Positions 25,481-35,861 of a DNA stretch of 64,000 nucleotides are shown in pieces (the stretch's first letter is position 1; each line of letters begins with the position of its first letter). The stretch comes from Zarea fungicola (Eukaryota > Ascomycota > Sordariomycetes > Hypocreales > Cordycipitaceae), in the NCBI GenBank assembly GCA_900169235.1, contig FWCC01000094.1, positions 62,001-126,000 of the forward strand, written 5' to 3'. Below the pieces are notes generated by a model. It saw nothing but the letters and a program-made list of their open reading frames with translations, was not told the origin of the DNA and ran no database searches. The translations under genes and the position numbers were made by a program.

Positions 25481-25492
25481 ATGTCTTACTGA
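25481..25492 (+). promoter_or_regulatory. Three-codon upstream ORF overlapping the candidate start codon
   Basis: ATG TCT TAC TGA at 25481-25492 ends in TGATG, so its stop shares one base with the candidate main ATG at 25492. If this leader is retained, it could act by termination and reinitiation. Alternatively, TACTGAT is a perfect branch site and TCTATGCAG at 25504-25512 an acceptor, in which case the segment is intronic and the uORF does not exist in mature mRNA. Confidence 0.4.
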
Positions 25493-27000
25493 TGGGTCTC
25501 CTCTCTATGCAGCATCCTTCCCATCAGCAACAGCAAGGTCCTCCACCTCCGCAACACTTGCATCATTCTCGACCGTCCAGCATAGTTCACCACCAGCATC
25601 CCACTCAAGCTCATCAGCAACAACAGTCGGCTCACCATAGCGGCTATCACCCGGCAGCACAATCTCTCCCTTCTGCGTATCAGCAAGGCAATCAGCCGGG
25701 CAATACACAAGACAACTTAAACTACTATAACCACCCCAGTCCCTACAGTACACCTGGTGCGACAAGCGGATATACTTCCGCAGGTAAGTTCTGCGCCTTT
25801 GTGCGAAGATTCTTGTTTCTTCACGCTACCTTAAAGAGAGTCTGCTGCTGATAGTCTCTATTTGCAGACACATCCGATATGATGGCTGCAGCGCAGATGC
25901 CGCGGCCGCCCTACCCGCCGATGTCCTACCATACACCGCAGTCAAACTCCCCTGCCTCGGTTGCTTCTCCCTCCCAGCATGACCAACACCGAAGCATCTA
26001 CGGCCAAGCGCCATCACAACACATGCCTCAATCCATGTATTACCAGCCTCAGCCGCCTTATCAGTCCATGCCTCCTCAGGCTACACATTCACCCTATGCT
26101 CATCATGCTCATCACTCTCAACCACCGATGACTTCACAGGCAAACATGATGATGTCTCACACAGCGGCCCAGAATCAAATGTCACAGCACACTTCCCAGC
26201 ATACACAGGGTGGTATGACCAGTAGCCCTCGGCCCAAAATCGAACCCCAAGTTCCATTGCAGATGCAGAAGCAGCCCCCAGCGACAACAATGCCCCAAGC
26301 AAATCACCAACAACAGCCCCCGCAAATGCAAAGCCCTGGCAGTCATAATGCGGCTGTGAACCCTAATGCGGCTCCTGGCCCCATCCCGGCCACCACACCA
26401 CTGGTTGTCAGACAAGATGGTAACGGTGTTCAATGGATTGCTTTCGAGTATTCTCGTGATAGGGTCAAGATGGAATACACTATTCGCTGTGACGTTGAAT
26501 CCGTCAATACAGACGAACTATCTGCAGAATTTAAGCAAGAGAATTGTGTTTATCCTCGTGCTTGCTGCAGCAAAGAACAATATCGAGGCAATCGCCTTAT
26601 GTACGAGACCGACTGCAATCGTGTTGGTTGGGCCCTGGCACAACTGAATGCGCCCCTTCGCGGAAAGCGAGGTCTCATCCAGAGAGCCGTTGATAGTTGG
26701 CGCAACAGTAACCAAGATCCCCGTCTACGAAGTCGCAGAGTCCGCAGAATGGCGAAAATGAACAATCGCAAGCAATCGCAGGGTCCTCCTGCTCACCAAA
26801 CCGTGGCGCATATGCCCAGTCATGGACCGCCTCCGGGTATGACGAACGGACCTGGGTCAATGGGAGCTGGCCCAACGCCGCCTATGGAAAGCAAGCCTAG
26901 TCTTGCCAGCATGGGCCAACCGCTGCATCACCATCATGCGGCTGGTCATCCTGGTTCGGCAACCGGAGGAGATGAAGTCGGTATGTTCAACCAGATGTGA
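25492..27000 (+). CDS. Gln/His/Pro-rich putative regulator with conserved fungal domain (DUF8032-like), copy 1
   Basis: Exons 25492-25783 and 25868-27000, separated by an 84-nt intron (GTAAGT...TTTGCAG, phase 1), predict 474 residues. Residues 1 to about 265 are a Gln/His/Pro/Met-rich low-complexity region like those of fungal transcriptional activators. A conserved block of about 120 residues follows, with VQWIAFEYSRDRVKMEY, NCVYPRACC, NRVGWALAQLN and a basic end, SRRVRRMAKMNNRKQ. The C-terminus is again His/Pro/Gly-rich. I believe the block is the fungal family listed as DUF8032 (number from memory); a DNA-related role is likely from composition but unproven. The start is unsure: ATG 25492, ATG 25507, or an upstream exon joined at 25513. 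It is followed 680 bp downstream by a second gene with the same kind of block, and preceded by about 8.5 kb without genes. Confidence 0.85.
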
Positions 27001-27679
27001 TACCCTGCATGAACCTTCCATCTGCCACACAATCACCTTGTTTTGTTTCTTCATACCATTATCGCATTGCCCTTGCTGCACTTGACCGCATTTACTGCCA
27101 TCATGCGTTCTGATTTGATGATACCACCCCTCCTAAATTCCTGCCATTTTACCACCAGCAGGGAAAAAAGTATTTGTCGAATTTCTTTGTCATTTTCGTT
27201 CCAATTCACTACAATTCGGATTCCATTGCCTTTTCTGTTTCTCGAACCTTCCACACCTCAGGCTCTTGCCGACCTCGTTTTTGCAGCCTTGGCTTAGCCG
27301 GTGTTGGAAGCGAACGGGCTTTCATTCTGTGCCGGGCTGGGTTTTTTTCTTTTGTTTAGTCTCTGTACCGTTTTTTTTTTTTGGTTCGGAAGTCGAGTCG
27401 GATTGTTTTTTCTTCTCTTTATTTTTACACAAGTCCGCCTCGCAGGCAATGGGTGTCGCGCAAACCGAGCTGTTGTCGTTTCCTTTCTCCATGCACAATC
27501 CTGTACATTACTGTTAAAAATTCCACCTCGGGCTGCAGTTGTTATTTAGTGTTTCTGCTGGTATGCTCTTTGAGGTGTCGGTTGATCTTTAGATGGCTCT
27601 CTGAGTCTCCTGGCTATAAATGTTACACGCAAGGGCATTATTCAGTCGGTTCTTTGTTCCCTTATTGGGACGTCCTGCT
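27001..27679. other. Spacer between the two related regulator genes
   Basis: T-rich sequence with several homopolymer runs (for example T11 near 27371-27381). It serves as the 3' end of copy 1 and promoter of copy 2, and may contain a first non-coding or short coding exon of copy 2. No independent gene is supported. Confidence 0.5.
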
Positions 27680-28640
27680 ATGAGAGTTGATGATTTTACT
27701 CACTTTTTTAACATCTCGCACTATTCATTAATGAATCCGATTTGTAGGCTAACAATAATTGCAGCTGATAGCAACGCACACGGAAGTGATGAACACCACT
27801 GCCGTATTTCCGAGAAGCCGCAGCATAGCGAACGAATAACCCAGGTTTTCAGCGGCTATAGTGACCACGATTATCCCTCTAGACATCTCACTGGAGGTAT
27901 TGCCTCTCACCCTCCACAAAAAGTCGATGTTATCACGGCGAAAGGACCAGGGCGTCGACCCGAGGGTCTCTTCCCAGATCTGCCAGAGACGAGGAAACGA
28001 AAATTCATTTTGGTTGAAGACACTAGGCGCGGCTCTCGTCTGCGTGTCCGCGTTACACTCGATGGCGTTGATACTAATGAGATACCCGATAGCTTCCGAA
28101 CTCGAGCCAGTGTGTTCCCGCGCAGCTTCTTCCCGCGAGAGATGCAGAACCCACCACCAAATTCTCTTGGCGCACACTTCTTCTCGGACGATGCTTCAGA
28201 TGATGGGATTCAAAACACCGATGGACGTGAAAGTGGCAAACGTGGAGTAAAGATGACAGCCTCGATGTTAGCCAATGTGCCTTTTTCTGATAATCAGAAT
28301 GGCAATATTGTAGTCCCGAAACTGAGAAGGGCTCAACGTGAAAAGGAGCTGAAACTTAACGACCTGGGCCATCGTATGGCTTGGCTACAAAGCAGAGTCT
28401 TTTCGGGTCGAAACTTGTTTTTGCAACGTGCATGTAAGTTACATACAAGAACGAAGCATTACAGACGAGATGGGACATAAAAACTAACTGATTTACACAG
28501 TAGACTGCTACCGCACTAAAGCTTGGGCCGCTATGGAAGTCAACACTCAAGACGTGAGAGCCGGTATGGCACACTTTGAATTACGTGCGGGCAAGCGTAG
28601 ATGGGTACACCGTACTCGGCGAACCGTTGACAGAGATTAG
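27680..28640 (+). CDS. Putative regulator with DUF8032-like block, copy 2
   Basis: Exons 27680-28433 and 28501-28640 joined across a 67-nt intron (GTAAGT donor, CTAAC branch, ACACAG acceptor, phase 1) give 297 residues. The conserved part has KRKFILVEDTRRGSRLRVRV, then VDTNEIPDSFRTRASVFPRS and, across the splice, HRMAWLQSRVF...FLQRALDCYR, then a basic tail RKRRW/RRTVDRD-like. These line up with VNTDELSAEF...NCVYPRA and NRVGWALAQLN...LIQRAVDSWR of the upstream neighbour, so the two genes appear to be diverged tandem paralogues. Splicing is well supported because it restores the RALDCYR motif. The start is weak: a good branch and acceptor (GGCTAAC...TTGCAG) end at 27764, so an upstream exon may replace residues 1-28. 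It lacks the long Gln/His regions of copy 1. The function is unknown. Confidence 0.78.
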
Positions 28641-29124
28641 AAATGACAGTTTTCAGAACGTTGAGGCCATTGTAGTATGGATTACTCACCCTAGTCATCA
28701 ACTTGTTTTGCCCCCATGATTCTGGATATTTGCATTTTCTCGGCCTTGTGGTCCAAGTGATAGCCTAGAATGAGACATAGACTGCGTGAGTGGGAAAATC
28801 TGTTGCACAGTCGAAATTTGTATGTTGAAATATTTATTCATTTGTCAGCCTCATAATCAATGTAAATTATGCGCATACATAGATTTAATTTGCAAGGCAG
28901 TAATCTGTAGCTATATATGAATGAAACTAGTTTACGTTCCTGGTTCTGGCTTCCTGGTTTTGGCTTCCTGGACGGGGTAAAATCATGCCCGACTCATAAC
29001 TGGGGTATGCGGCTCCGCCGCTACGCTCAACTGATCGAGTTTGCGTGAGCCAGCGCTGTATTTAAACTCTAGCGTCGCACCACTGCTCGATGTAGCCAGT
29101 ATCTAACCTTTCCGACGCTGTTTT
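28641..29124. other. Intergenic, no gene
   Basis: About 480 bp of AT-leaning sequence holding the 3' end of the previous gene and the promoter of the next. It includes a short imperfect repeat near 28935-28975 built on GGCTTCCTGG. Nothing else is seen. Confidence 0.5.
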
Positions 29125-30653
29125 ATGACCGCAATACATGCGCCATATACATTTCTTATTTCCACAATGTCGAATCCACGCGAGAAGATGCACCTTTGCC
29201 GACAGGACTGTCCCGTGGCGGAACTGGACGCACAGCCCAGAACTGCGAGTCAAGTCGGAGTGACAGATAATGCCATCTATGAGCTGTCTGGCGAATCGGT
29301 AGTATCTACGCAGTCTACGCAGTCTAGCGCAGGAGATATTATTTATTCTACAGGAGATCACAATCTTCCACAGGCAAACCCCTGGCCGTTTTATTTGGAT
29401 GAGGCCGAACCTTCACGATCAGTGAATAAAGGAGGCTGCGTAAGCCATACCACAACAGTCTTGGAGCCACAGCCCGCTCACCCATGGCCTTATCATGGCG
29501 TTGACGTTGAACTGCATGAGAGATGCAATGACTTGAAATGGGACAAAGAATCTCATCAGTGCCATAATACGATGGTATCAAGACCATTAGGCCATCAGGT
29601 GCCGCCGAAGGCAGCCTCATCCGATACACCCGATACCCAGAGCAACATGTCCGATGATGCTAAGATGTTGAATCTTTCGCAAACTGGTAATAAAGTAACT
29701 GGCTGTCTCGATAATCGGTTTGATCCTAAATCATCATTAGACACTGTTACCACTTTACCGTTGAACGGCAAGGCGTGTGGAAACTTGACAGGCGAAATGG
29801 TCAAGGAAGATTTTCGTAAGTTGCCCATCTGAACTACTATCACTCGCTAACGGATGGAGGCACGACAGGCCTTGCTGTGCCGAGCTATCAGAAATTATCA
29901 GAGGCCAGTCAGGAAAAGTTTTCTCCCTTAGGAACAGAGACCAAATCTACCGGCGGCGCCTGTGAATGCAACATAGAGCACGCATCATTCATATCGCCCT
30001 GCCACGAAGTAGAGGCACAAAAGGCGAGCCTCACGAAAGGCAATATGCCAGCATCGCAAGTTCCATCTGGCTCCAATCTGCAGCCATGCTTGCCTACGCA
30101 AAACTTAGCATCTATATCCGACAGTGGCACTCCTACGACTAGAACTGAAACAGGACCGCACTGCTCCGTCCCTGTCGACCCCGCACAATTTTATAGAACA
30201 GCACAGTCGGCTTGTGCATCCCCGGAATGGCATATACCGGTTTCTGGATCTACGTCTTCCCCAGAAGCACCGCCCCTACCACCGCGGCCGCACCGCGAGC
30301 ATCCCCCTTTGGTTGGCCTCAGTGCAGGGCCACATAGTAATGTGACCTTCCCCCCCCCTCCAAAGAGAAGCAATGTGTCTGCAACGCCCTCTGCACTACG
30401 TCTTCCACAACGACCACAATCGTCATCCAAATTCTTTGGAAGCTCCTCAGCGAAAAGATGGCTTGATAAAACAAACCAGGCGATAGAGGACACTTTGGAT
30501 TCTGTGCTGCAAGGTCAGGTCGTACATCCCAACCGACCTACATACGCCGGTCACCTCCCTACACACTCATCTCAGCAGACCACACAATTGCCAGCAAACA
30601 AATTTTCGCATGGGACACCAAAAAGTGCATGGGATCAACACAACGGAGCATAA
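29125..30653 (+). CDS. Unrecognised proline-rich protein with C-terminal helix motif
   Basis: Exons 29125-29815 and 29869-30653 with a 53-nt intron (GTAAGT, GCTAAC branch, GACAG acceptor, phase 1) predict 491 residues; ATG 29167 is an alternative start (MSNPREK). I do not recognise the family. Visible features: two related Pro-Trp-Pro segments (NPWPFYLDEAE near residue 87 and HPWPYHGVDVE near 121), a long Ser/Thr-rich middle, a polyproline stretch PEAPPLPPRPHREHPPLV of SH3-ligand type, and PPPPKR. Near the C-terminus there is a predicted amphipathic helix, SSAKRWLDKTNQAIEDTLDS. A TCTACGCAG tandem lies near 29308. The agreement of phase, branch and acceptor supports a real two-exon gene. An adaptor or scaffold role in signalling or polarity would fit the motifs but is inference. 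Confidence 0.72.
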
Positions 30654-32386
30654 ATAGTGCCGGTTGAGAGTGAAACTGAGCGGGCTATGATACATGACTG
30701 TGCCTGAATACTTGCCGCAGGTAAATACATTATACTGCTAAACATATGTTGGAGAGCTATTTCAGAGCGAAGCCATCAAAACCTTACTTTGATGGCAAGG
30801 ATCACGCCTGAGTCTAGAAAAAGAAGAGAAAAACTGCTCTGTGTCTCCCTCAGCACAGATGTTCCCCTTCCTCATCACGGGAAAGCAGTATAGAAAGATT
30901 CATCGCATTCGGCTTCGAATTGCTGAATCTTCATCGCCCCTTCTGGAGGAGACGTCGCAAACTTGTTATCTCTTTGCGCGCCCTTCCAACGGTGTGGCGA
31001 AAGGCGCGGGGCAAGGAACAAAGGATCGCCTTGGAATGACGACGAAAGGCTCAGCTACAGCCAGTAGTGATTTGCACGCCCTTTGAATGTAAGGCTGAAA
31101 ACTAGAAAATTACGGTAGCTGTCTATATTAGACGCAGCCTTGGCCGCCGCGTGACGAAGAGTCGCGCGATGAGGGGGATTATTTACACTGGAAGGGCGTG
31201 GAGTCACGTTCTTTGTCACAGAAAGGGGCCATGCCAAACGAGTTGTGATCAAGTCCCCACCGAGGGACCTGTAATCAGTAGATATGATCTGTTTCCATAC
31301 TTCCATACTTCCATAGAACTTGAGACTAAGCCGGATGGCACTGTAAACCAGTAAGTATTTCTATCTTCATTGGAGAGAAGGCAGTAACAGAAAGCCTTTC
31401 GTGATGGCAGTAACAGAAAGCCTTTCGTGATGGCACTCACATAGCTCCTAGGCGCGTATGTAATAGTCAGCTGCTCTGCCCTGCTGGTTGGGTTGTGCAG
31501 TGCATGCAGATGCTGCAGTTTTGCACACAGCTGCTAAATACTAACTGTAGTGCCTTCTTCCGCTGGGGAACGGACGATATTAGGACCTTACCTTACTAGG
31601 TACCTACGTAGTATCCGTAGGTGGTATAGAGGTACCGACAACTAAGCTGTCGACTGCTGGTGATGGCAGGTAGCAGGTACCTCTGGCGAAACACAAGACC
31701 TGTCGCACAGCACAGGCCACAGAGCGCTAACCACGACTCGAAATTCCTTCTGTTGCTACTACTAAGCGGTTCTCCCTCTTCTCCTCCCTACCTCGCTAAC
31801 TACTACTCTTCCTCTTTTCGTTCTTCTATTCATCCACCCCCTCCTCCATCCGTCAACCTCTTCCTAACCAATTTTGCATCTGGTTCCCAAGGCCACGATC
31901 TTCCCACCAGAGATTTGGAACTGGACAGAGCAGCCGCGTGCTTGTGGAAGAAAAGAATCATTTCGATTTGCGTGCTATTCTCCGCACCTCGCTTCTGGCC
32001 GACAACCGTCACCGCCGCATCTCCCATCCAACGTTCACCGCCACCATCCAGCTCTGCATCTCTCACAAGATCCTGTAAGCATATACAATCGCCCCGGAGT
32101 CAGTGCCGGTCAGCTTCGCTCCCCTCATGCATTCCACTCATGAATGTGGCATTGGCCAGTCAAGCTGGGAGCCTTTCAATGCCTCGAGTGTAGCATCACT
32201 TCATTTCCACGCCGGCTAGCTACAATAGTAGTCCGACAAAACTATTTAGATTCGTCAAAACGATGATTTCTTTTACATATCATTAATCTAAGATACCGAC
32301 TACAGGCATACAGAACTATCGATCGCGTACAACGCGGAAGAAAATTGATTTCAACACTAGCGAGTCTAGAGATAACATCGTTCAGG
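30654..32386. other. Intergenic and presumed CK1 leader
   Basis: About 1.7 kb without a convincing gene. It includes a perfect 26-bp tandem duplication (31380-31431), a TACCTACGTAG-type palindromic cluster near 31595-31640, and C/T-rich sequence from about 31740 to 32050 that looks like a long 5' leader of the kinase gene. A GTAAGC at about 32070 could be the donor of a leader intron. Confidence 0.5.
31380..31431. repeat. 26-bp perfect tandem duplication
   Basis: Two identical adjacent 26-bp units beginning GGCAGTAACAG, with the first four bases of a third copy after them. The identity of the copies suggests a recent slippage or duplication event. No function is evident. Confidence 0.9.
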
Positions 32387-33794
32387 ATGACGACCATGGT
32401 ACGAGAACAATTTTTTGTGGAATTTAGTTGAACTTGAAGCCCACGCCTGGTTCTGGCGTGAGGAGCCATCTGTAATTTTCAGTACTAATTCGACCTGCAC
32501 AGGATCTTCGTGTCGGCAACAAATACCGAATCGGTCGAAAGATTGGGTCTGGCTCGTTCGGCGACATTTATCTGGGCACCAATATCATCTCTGGGGAAGA
32601 GATTGCCATCAAGCTGGAATCGGTCAAGGCAAAACATCCGCAGCTGGAATACGAGGCTCGCGTGTACAAATCGCTAGCTGGCGGGGTTGGCATTCCCTTT
32701 GTCCGCTGGTTCGGAACTGAGTGTGACTATAATGCTATGGTTCTTGACCTCCTCGGCCCCAGCTTGGAAGACTTGTTCAACTTCTGTAACCGTAAATTCT
32801 CATTGAAGACGGTACTTCTACTTGCTGATCAACTCATCTCGCGAATCGAATACATCCACGCAAAGAGTTTTATCCATCGGGATATCAAGCCAGACAACTT
32901 CTTGATGGGTATCGGAAAACGCGGCAACCAGGTCAATGTTATTGATTTTGGTCTTGCCAAGAAGTATCGAGACCCTAAGACTCACTTCCACATTCCTTAT
33001 CGTGAGAACAAAAATCTCACCGGCACCGCTCGTTACGCCTCTATCAACACGCACCTTGGCGTCGAGCAGTCTCGCAGAGACGACATGGAATCGCTGGGCT
33101 ACGTGATGCTTTATTTCTGCCGTGGGTCACTGCCATGGCAGGGGCTCAAGGCGGCAACCAAGAAGCAGAAATACGACCGCATCATGGAGAAGAAGATGAC
33201 GACGCCTACGGAGGTCCTCTGCCGTGGGTTCCCCAATGAGTTTGCCATCTATCTGAACTACACACGCTCTCTTCGCTTCGACGACAAGCCAGATTACAGT
33301 TATCTGCGCAAGATCTTCCGGGATCTCTTCGTCAGAGAGGGCTTCCAGTACGACTATGTCTTCGACTGGACTGTGTACAAGTACCAGAAGAATGCACAGG
33401 CTATTGCTCAAGCTGTTGGCCAAGCTGCCGATGATGACGAGAAAGCTCGTGCCTCGCGAGCCAATGCTGCAGCCGCTGCGCCTTCTGGTGCTGCCAAGCC
33501 AGGTGCTATTCCCAGCTCTCGACGGAAGATGCTCGAGCGTGGATCTGGTGCTGGTGTGGACACTCCAGACACCAACCGCGCCATCGGTGGAAGCGATAGG
33601 ATGTGAGTCCCTTGACAAGCCCAACTTTTCTTTCTAAGCCGACGTTATTTCGCGAATACATGCGTCTCGCATTCAACCATGTTTACCGACTAGACATTTG
33701 CTGACAAGTGTGGCTGACTCAGTGGACGATAAACAGGCTTCGCTCTGCTTCAAAAGGAGCGGGATACGCCTCTGGCAGCTATCGACAAATGTGA
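32387..33794 (+). CDS. Casein kinase I, delta/epsilon type (Hrr25-like)
   Basis: Three exons, 32387-32398, 32503-33602 and 33737-33794, predict 389 residues. This Ser/Thr kinase acts in DNA repair, vesicle traffic, ribosome maturation and polarity in fungi. The first exon encodes only MTTM; the 104-nt intron (GTACGA...TGCACAG) then joins [20 protein letters not shown]. Visible kinase elements: glycine loop 18-24, Lys41, IHRDIKPDN with Asp132, DFG at 153-155, and the CK1 signature SIN in YASINTHLG near 185 in place of the usual APE. An Ala-rich C-terminal region follows. The last exon is supported because it completes ...GSDRM with [10 protein letters not shown] and ends SYRQM, as in related fungal CK1s. 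If the final 134-nt intron is retained, a stop follows the same Met at once, giving a natural 371-residue form. The neighbours do not suggest a shared pathway. Confidence 0.96.
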
Positions 33795-34895
33795 ATTTCG
33801 ACAAGGACTTAGCTTTAGGCCCATTATGCAGCTGGGTTACCGGGCAACGCTGCTGACTTGTAGAGCGCAACCAATTGTTGACTAGCTTGCGGCGGTTGTT
33901 GGAGCGTCGTTTCTCTAACACACCTTGCGTTATTCCCACAAGTCCTATCTCTCAACAGCAACACATCACTATATCTTGTTCTTCGACGCACCGTACATTT
34001 ACGACTTCATTCATGGCTCGGATGGCATCGCACGGGGGAAACAAAGTAGCCAAGGCTTATCGCCTAGGGTTGCGTTCCCCGTCAATGCTACATCGGAAAG
34101 GCATGCCCGGGTGTGCTTTACGTATTCCCGAATTTGCCGGGCCATCTCCCACACCGTTGAGAAATGGAAGCTTAGCAACTTTTCTTTCATCCTGGTGGAC
34201 CTCCATCTACTGAAGCCTCATCAGGTCCAGACTCGTCGATGCAGAGGATGTGCTCAGACAACCCGACTTTCCTTGTTCATTGTGTTTCTGTTTCTGTTTG
34301 TTCTGGTTTTGTCTTTCGATGGAAAGTTTAGTTCCTTCGGTCACTATCGATTAACCCGGAGTTGAGGAGGCGTTGCGCGTGGGGAATGTGTAAAAGCACA
34401 GGCCCCCTCGTAACTGCAATCCCTTTGACCAGTATTCTGCGCCACCTCCCTTTGTCTTTGATCACACATGTTTACGTTGGCATGAACATGGGACAGCAGC
34501 ACCGTGTTGTACGTTGTGCACTGTTGAGAATTGATTTGTTGCACTACCTGCAATGAAAGTTGAAAAGAGCAGATTCTCTGAGTGTTTACAGCGTCGACGA
34601 TTTCATCTCGTAAAAGTTGCGGGAGGATGGTGAAGACCGGGGACACTAGCAATACGAACCTGGTGGACTAGTACAAGAGTGCGCAACGATAGTTAACAGA
34701 TTGTTTTCTCCCATAAGCCTAATTGCAAATGGATTGATAGCCCGCCAGTAGATGCGTACCATGTTGAATGCCTCTTCCGCTTAACGAATTCGAGTTACGA
34801 CTCTGACATCTTACCCAGCGGCTAAAGCTGACTTTCCCTGTAGCTGTCTTTCAAATCATATATGCTATTAACGAATGTTGTCTGCAACTTAAGAT
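33795..34895. other. Intergenic between convergent CK1 and phosphopantetheinyl transferase genes
   Basis: About 1.1 kb between two 3' ends. Overlapping frames on the plus strand at 33875-34365 have no conserved motif and I treat them as chance or CK1 3' untranslated sequence. No RNA gene was recognised. Confidence 0.5.
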
Positions 34896-35861
34896 TTATC
34901 TGATGGCTTTGAGCTCTTCTGCCTGTCTCAAAACTGTGTCCAGATCTAGGAGCTGAAAGTCGGCAACACGCAGAGGTGCATCTACATCCGGGTTGCGAAC
35001 CGCGGTAGAAATCATGTATTCCCTCCCCAGGAACCACCCAATCCTTAAATCCACGTCATTGACAAGTTTGCCACCAGCTGGTCCAAAGTAAACCTTGAGT
35101 CCGCCATCGTCAGGCGTCTCCCCAGGTGGCGTAAAGTCTCTCATCTCCAAATCGCACAGCCAGCTTGCGAGAAGTGCCTCGCCCGTCATTTTGACATAGG
35201 CTTCTCTCAGACACCAGAGCGTGTAGAAGTAAGCTAATTTTCTGTCCGCCATATCCTCCCTACTACCCATAGCACTGACTGGCAGATTTCTCAACCGCCG
35301 CGCTTCAACAGGGGACAGCACCGAGTCATGCATATCGACATACTTTCCCCAACCCTCGTTCTCAATTGTCTCTATATCGCGCGTTCGTCTTTCACCAGGA
35401 CATACGACATCTACCCCGACTTGTGTGCCCGATGGCGCGTCTAACGCGGCAAACATAACGACCAGACCGGCCTGATGCGAGACGTTAAAGATGAGGGGTT
35501 GGCTCTGGGAGCCTGTTGGATGATAAAATACGGGTTTGGTCTGTGGATCGCGCACCCACGTAGCGGCGTCCCAGGCTACATCGGTGATGTTCTGGGCGAT
35601 TACCAGGCGCTTGAGAAGCGCAGAGCCAAGTGCGAGCTTTGCATCACGGACGTGATAGTAACGTAAAACTGCAACCCTCTCCTTTTCCAATAGAAGAGCC
35701 ATGGCACGCGCAGCCTGTAGATAATCAATCAGTAATTAACAGTTGCCACAGACGATTGTTTCTGCTCGAAAGCCACGTACAACATGCTCCAGCTCGGCAG
35801 TCTTGGTGGCCTCAGGCCACAAGTTGCGCGTGTCCAGTACCCATTGTATTGAAGAAACCAT
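34896..35861 (-). CDS. npgA: 4'-phosphopantetheinyl transferase, Sfp/NpgA type
   Basis: Two exons on the minus strand (35861-35781 and 35714-34896) with a 66-nt phase-0 intron (GTACGT...CTACAG) give 299 residues. The enzyme transfers the phosphopantetheine arm of CoA to a serine of carrier domains; in filamentous fungi one such enzyme usually serves polyketide and nonribosomal peptide synthases and lysine synthesis (alpha-aminoadipate reductase). The first exon supplies MVSSIQWVLDTRNLWPEA, the typical N-terminus, which supports the splice. Family motifs are present: KPVFYHP, FNVSHQAG near 103-110, VGVDVV with Asp129, and LWCLREAYVKMTG near 193-206, where Glu198 is the magnesium ligand and Lys202 the conserved basic residue. 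The more usual W-x-x-K-E-A here reads W-C-L-R-E-A, a mild change seen in fungal members. No biosynthetic cluster surrounds it, as expected for a general activator. Confidence 0.95.

Larger units (their letters stand above)
16935..25491. other. Gene desert of about 8.5 kb upstream of a putative regulator
   Basis: Many short open frames occur on both strands but none shows a domain, a credible splice partner or coding-like composition; the longest (22942-23649) is also overlapped by open frames on the other strand. Features seen: an (AT)8 run at 19466-19481, TACTCCGTA at 19841-19849, and a strongly pyrimidine-rich segment between about 25395 and 25470 just before the next gene. The right-hand kilobase is rich in C and T and could be a long promoter or spliced leader. 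A long non-coding gene cannot be excluded. Confidence 0.45.

Noticed and set aside
33875..34365. Plus-strand frames of 112 and 146 codons after the CK1 gene
   Set aside because: They overlap in different frames, contain no conserved motif, and lie where the 3' untranslated region of CK1 is expected.
34896..35861. Secondary-metabolite gene cluster around the phosphopantetheinyl transferase
   Set aside because: No polyketide synthase, peptide synthetase, transporter or tailoring enzyme is present nearby; neighbours are signalling and housekeeping genes.
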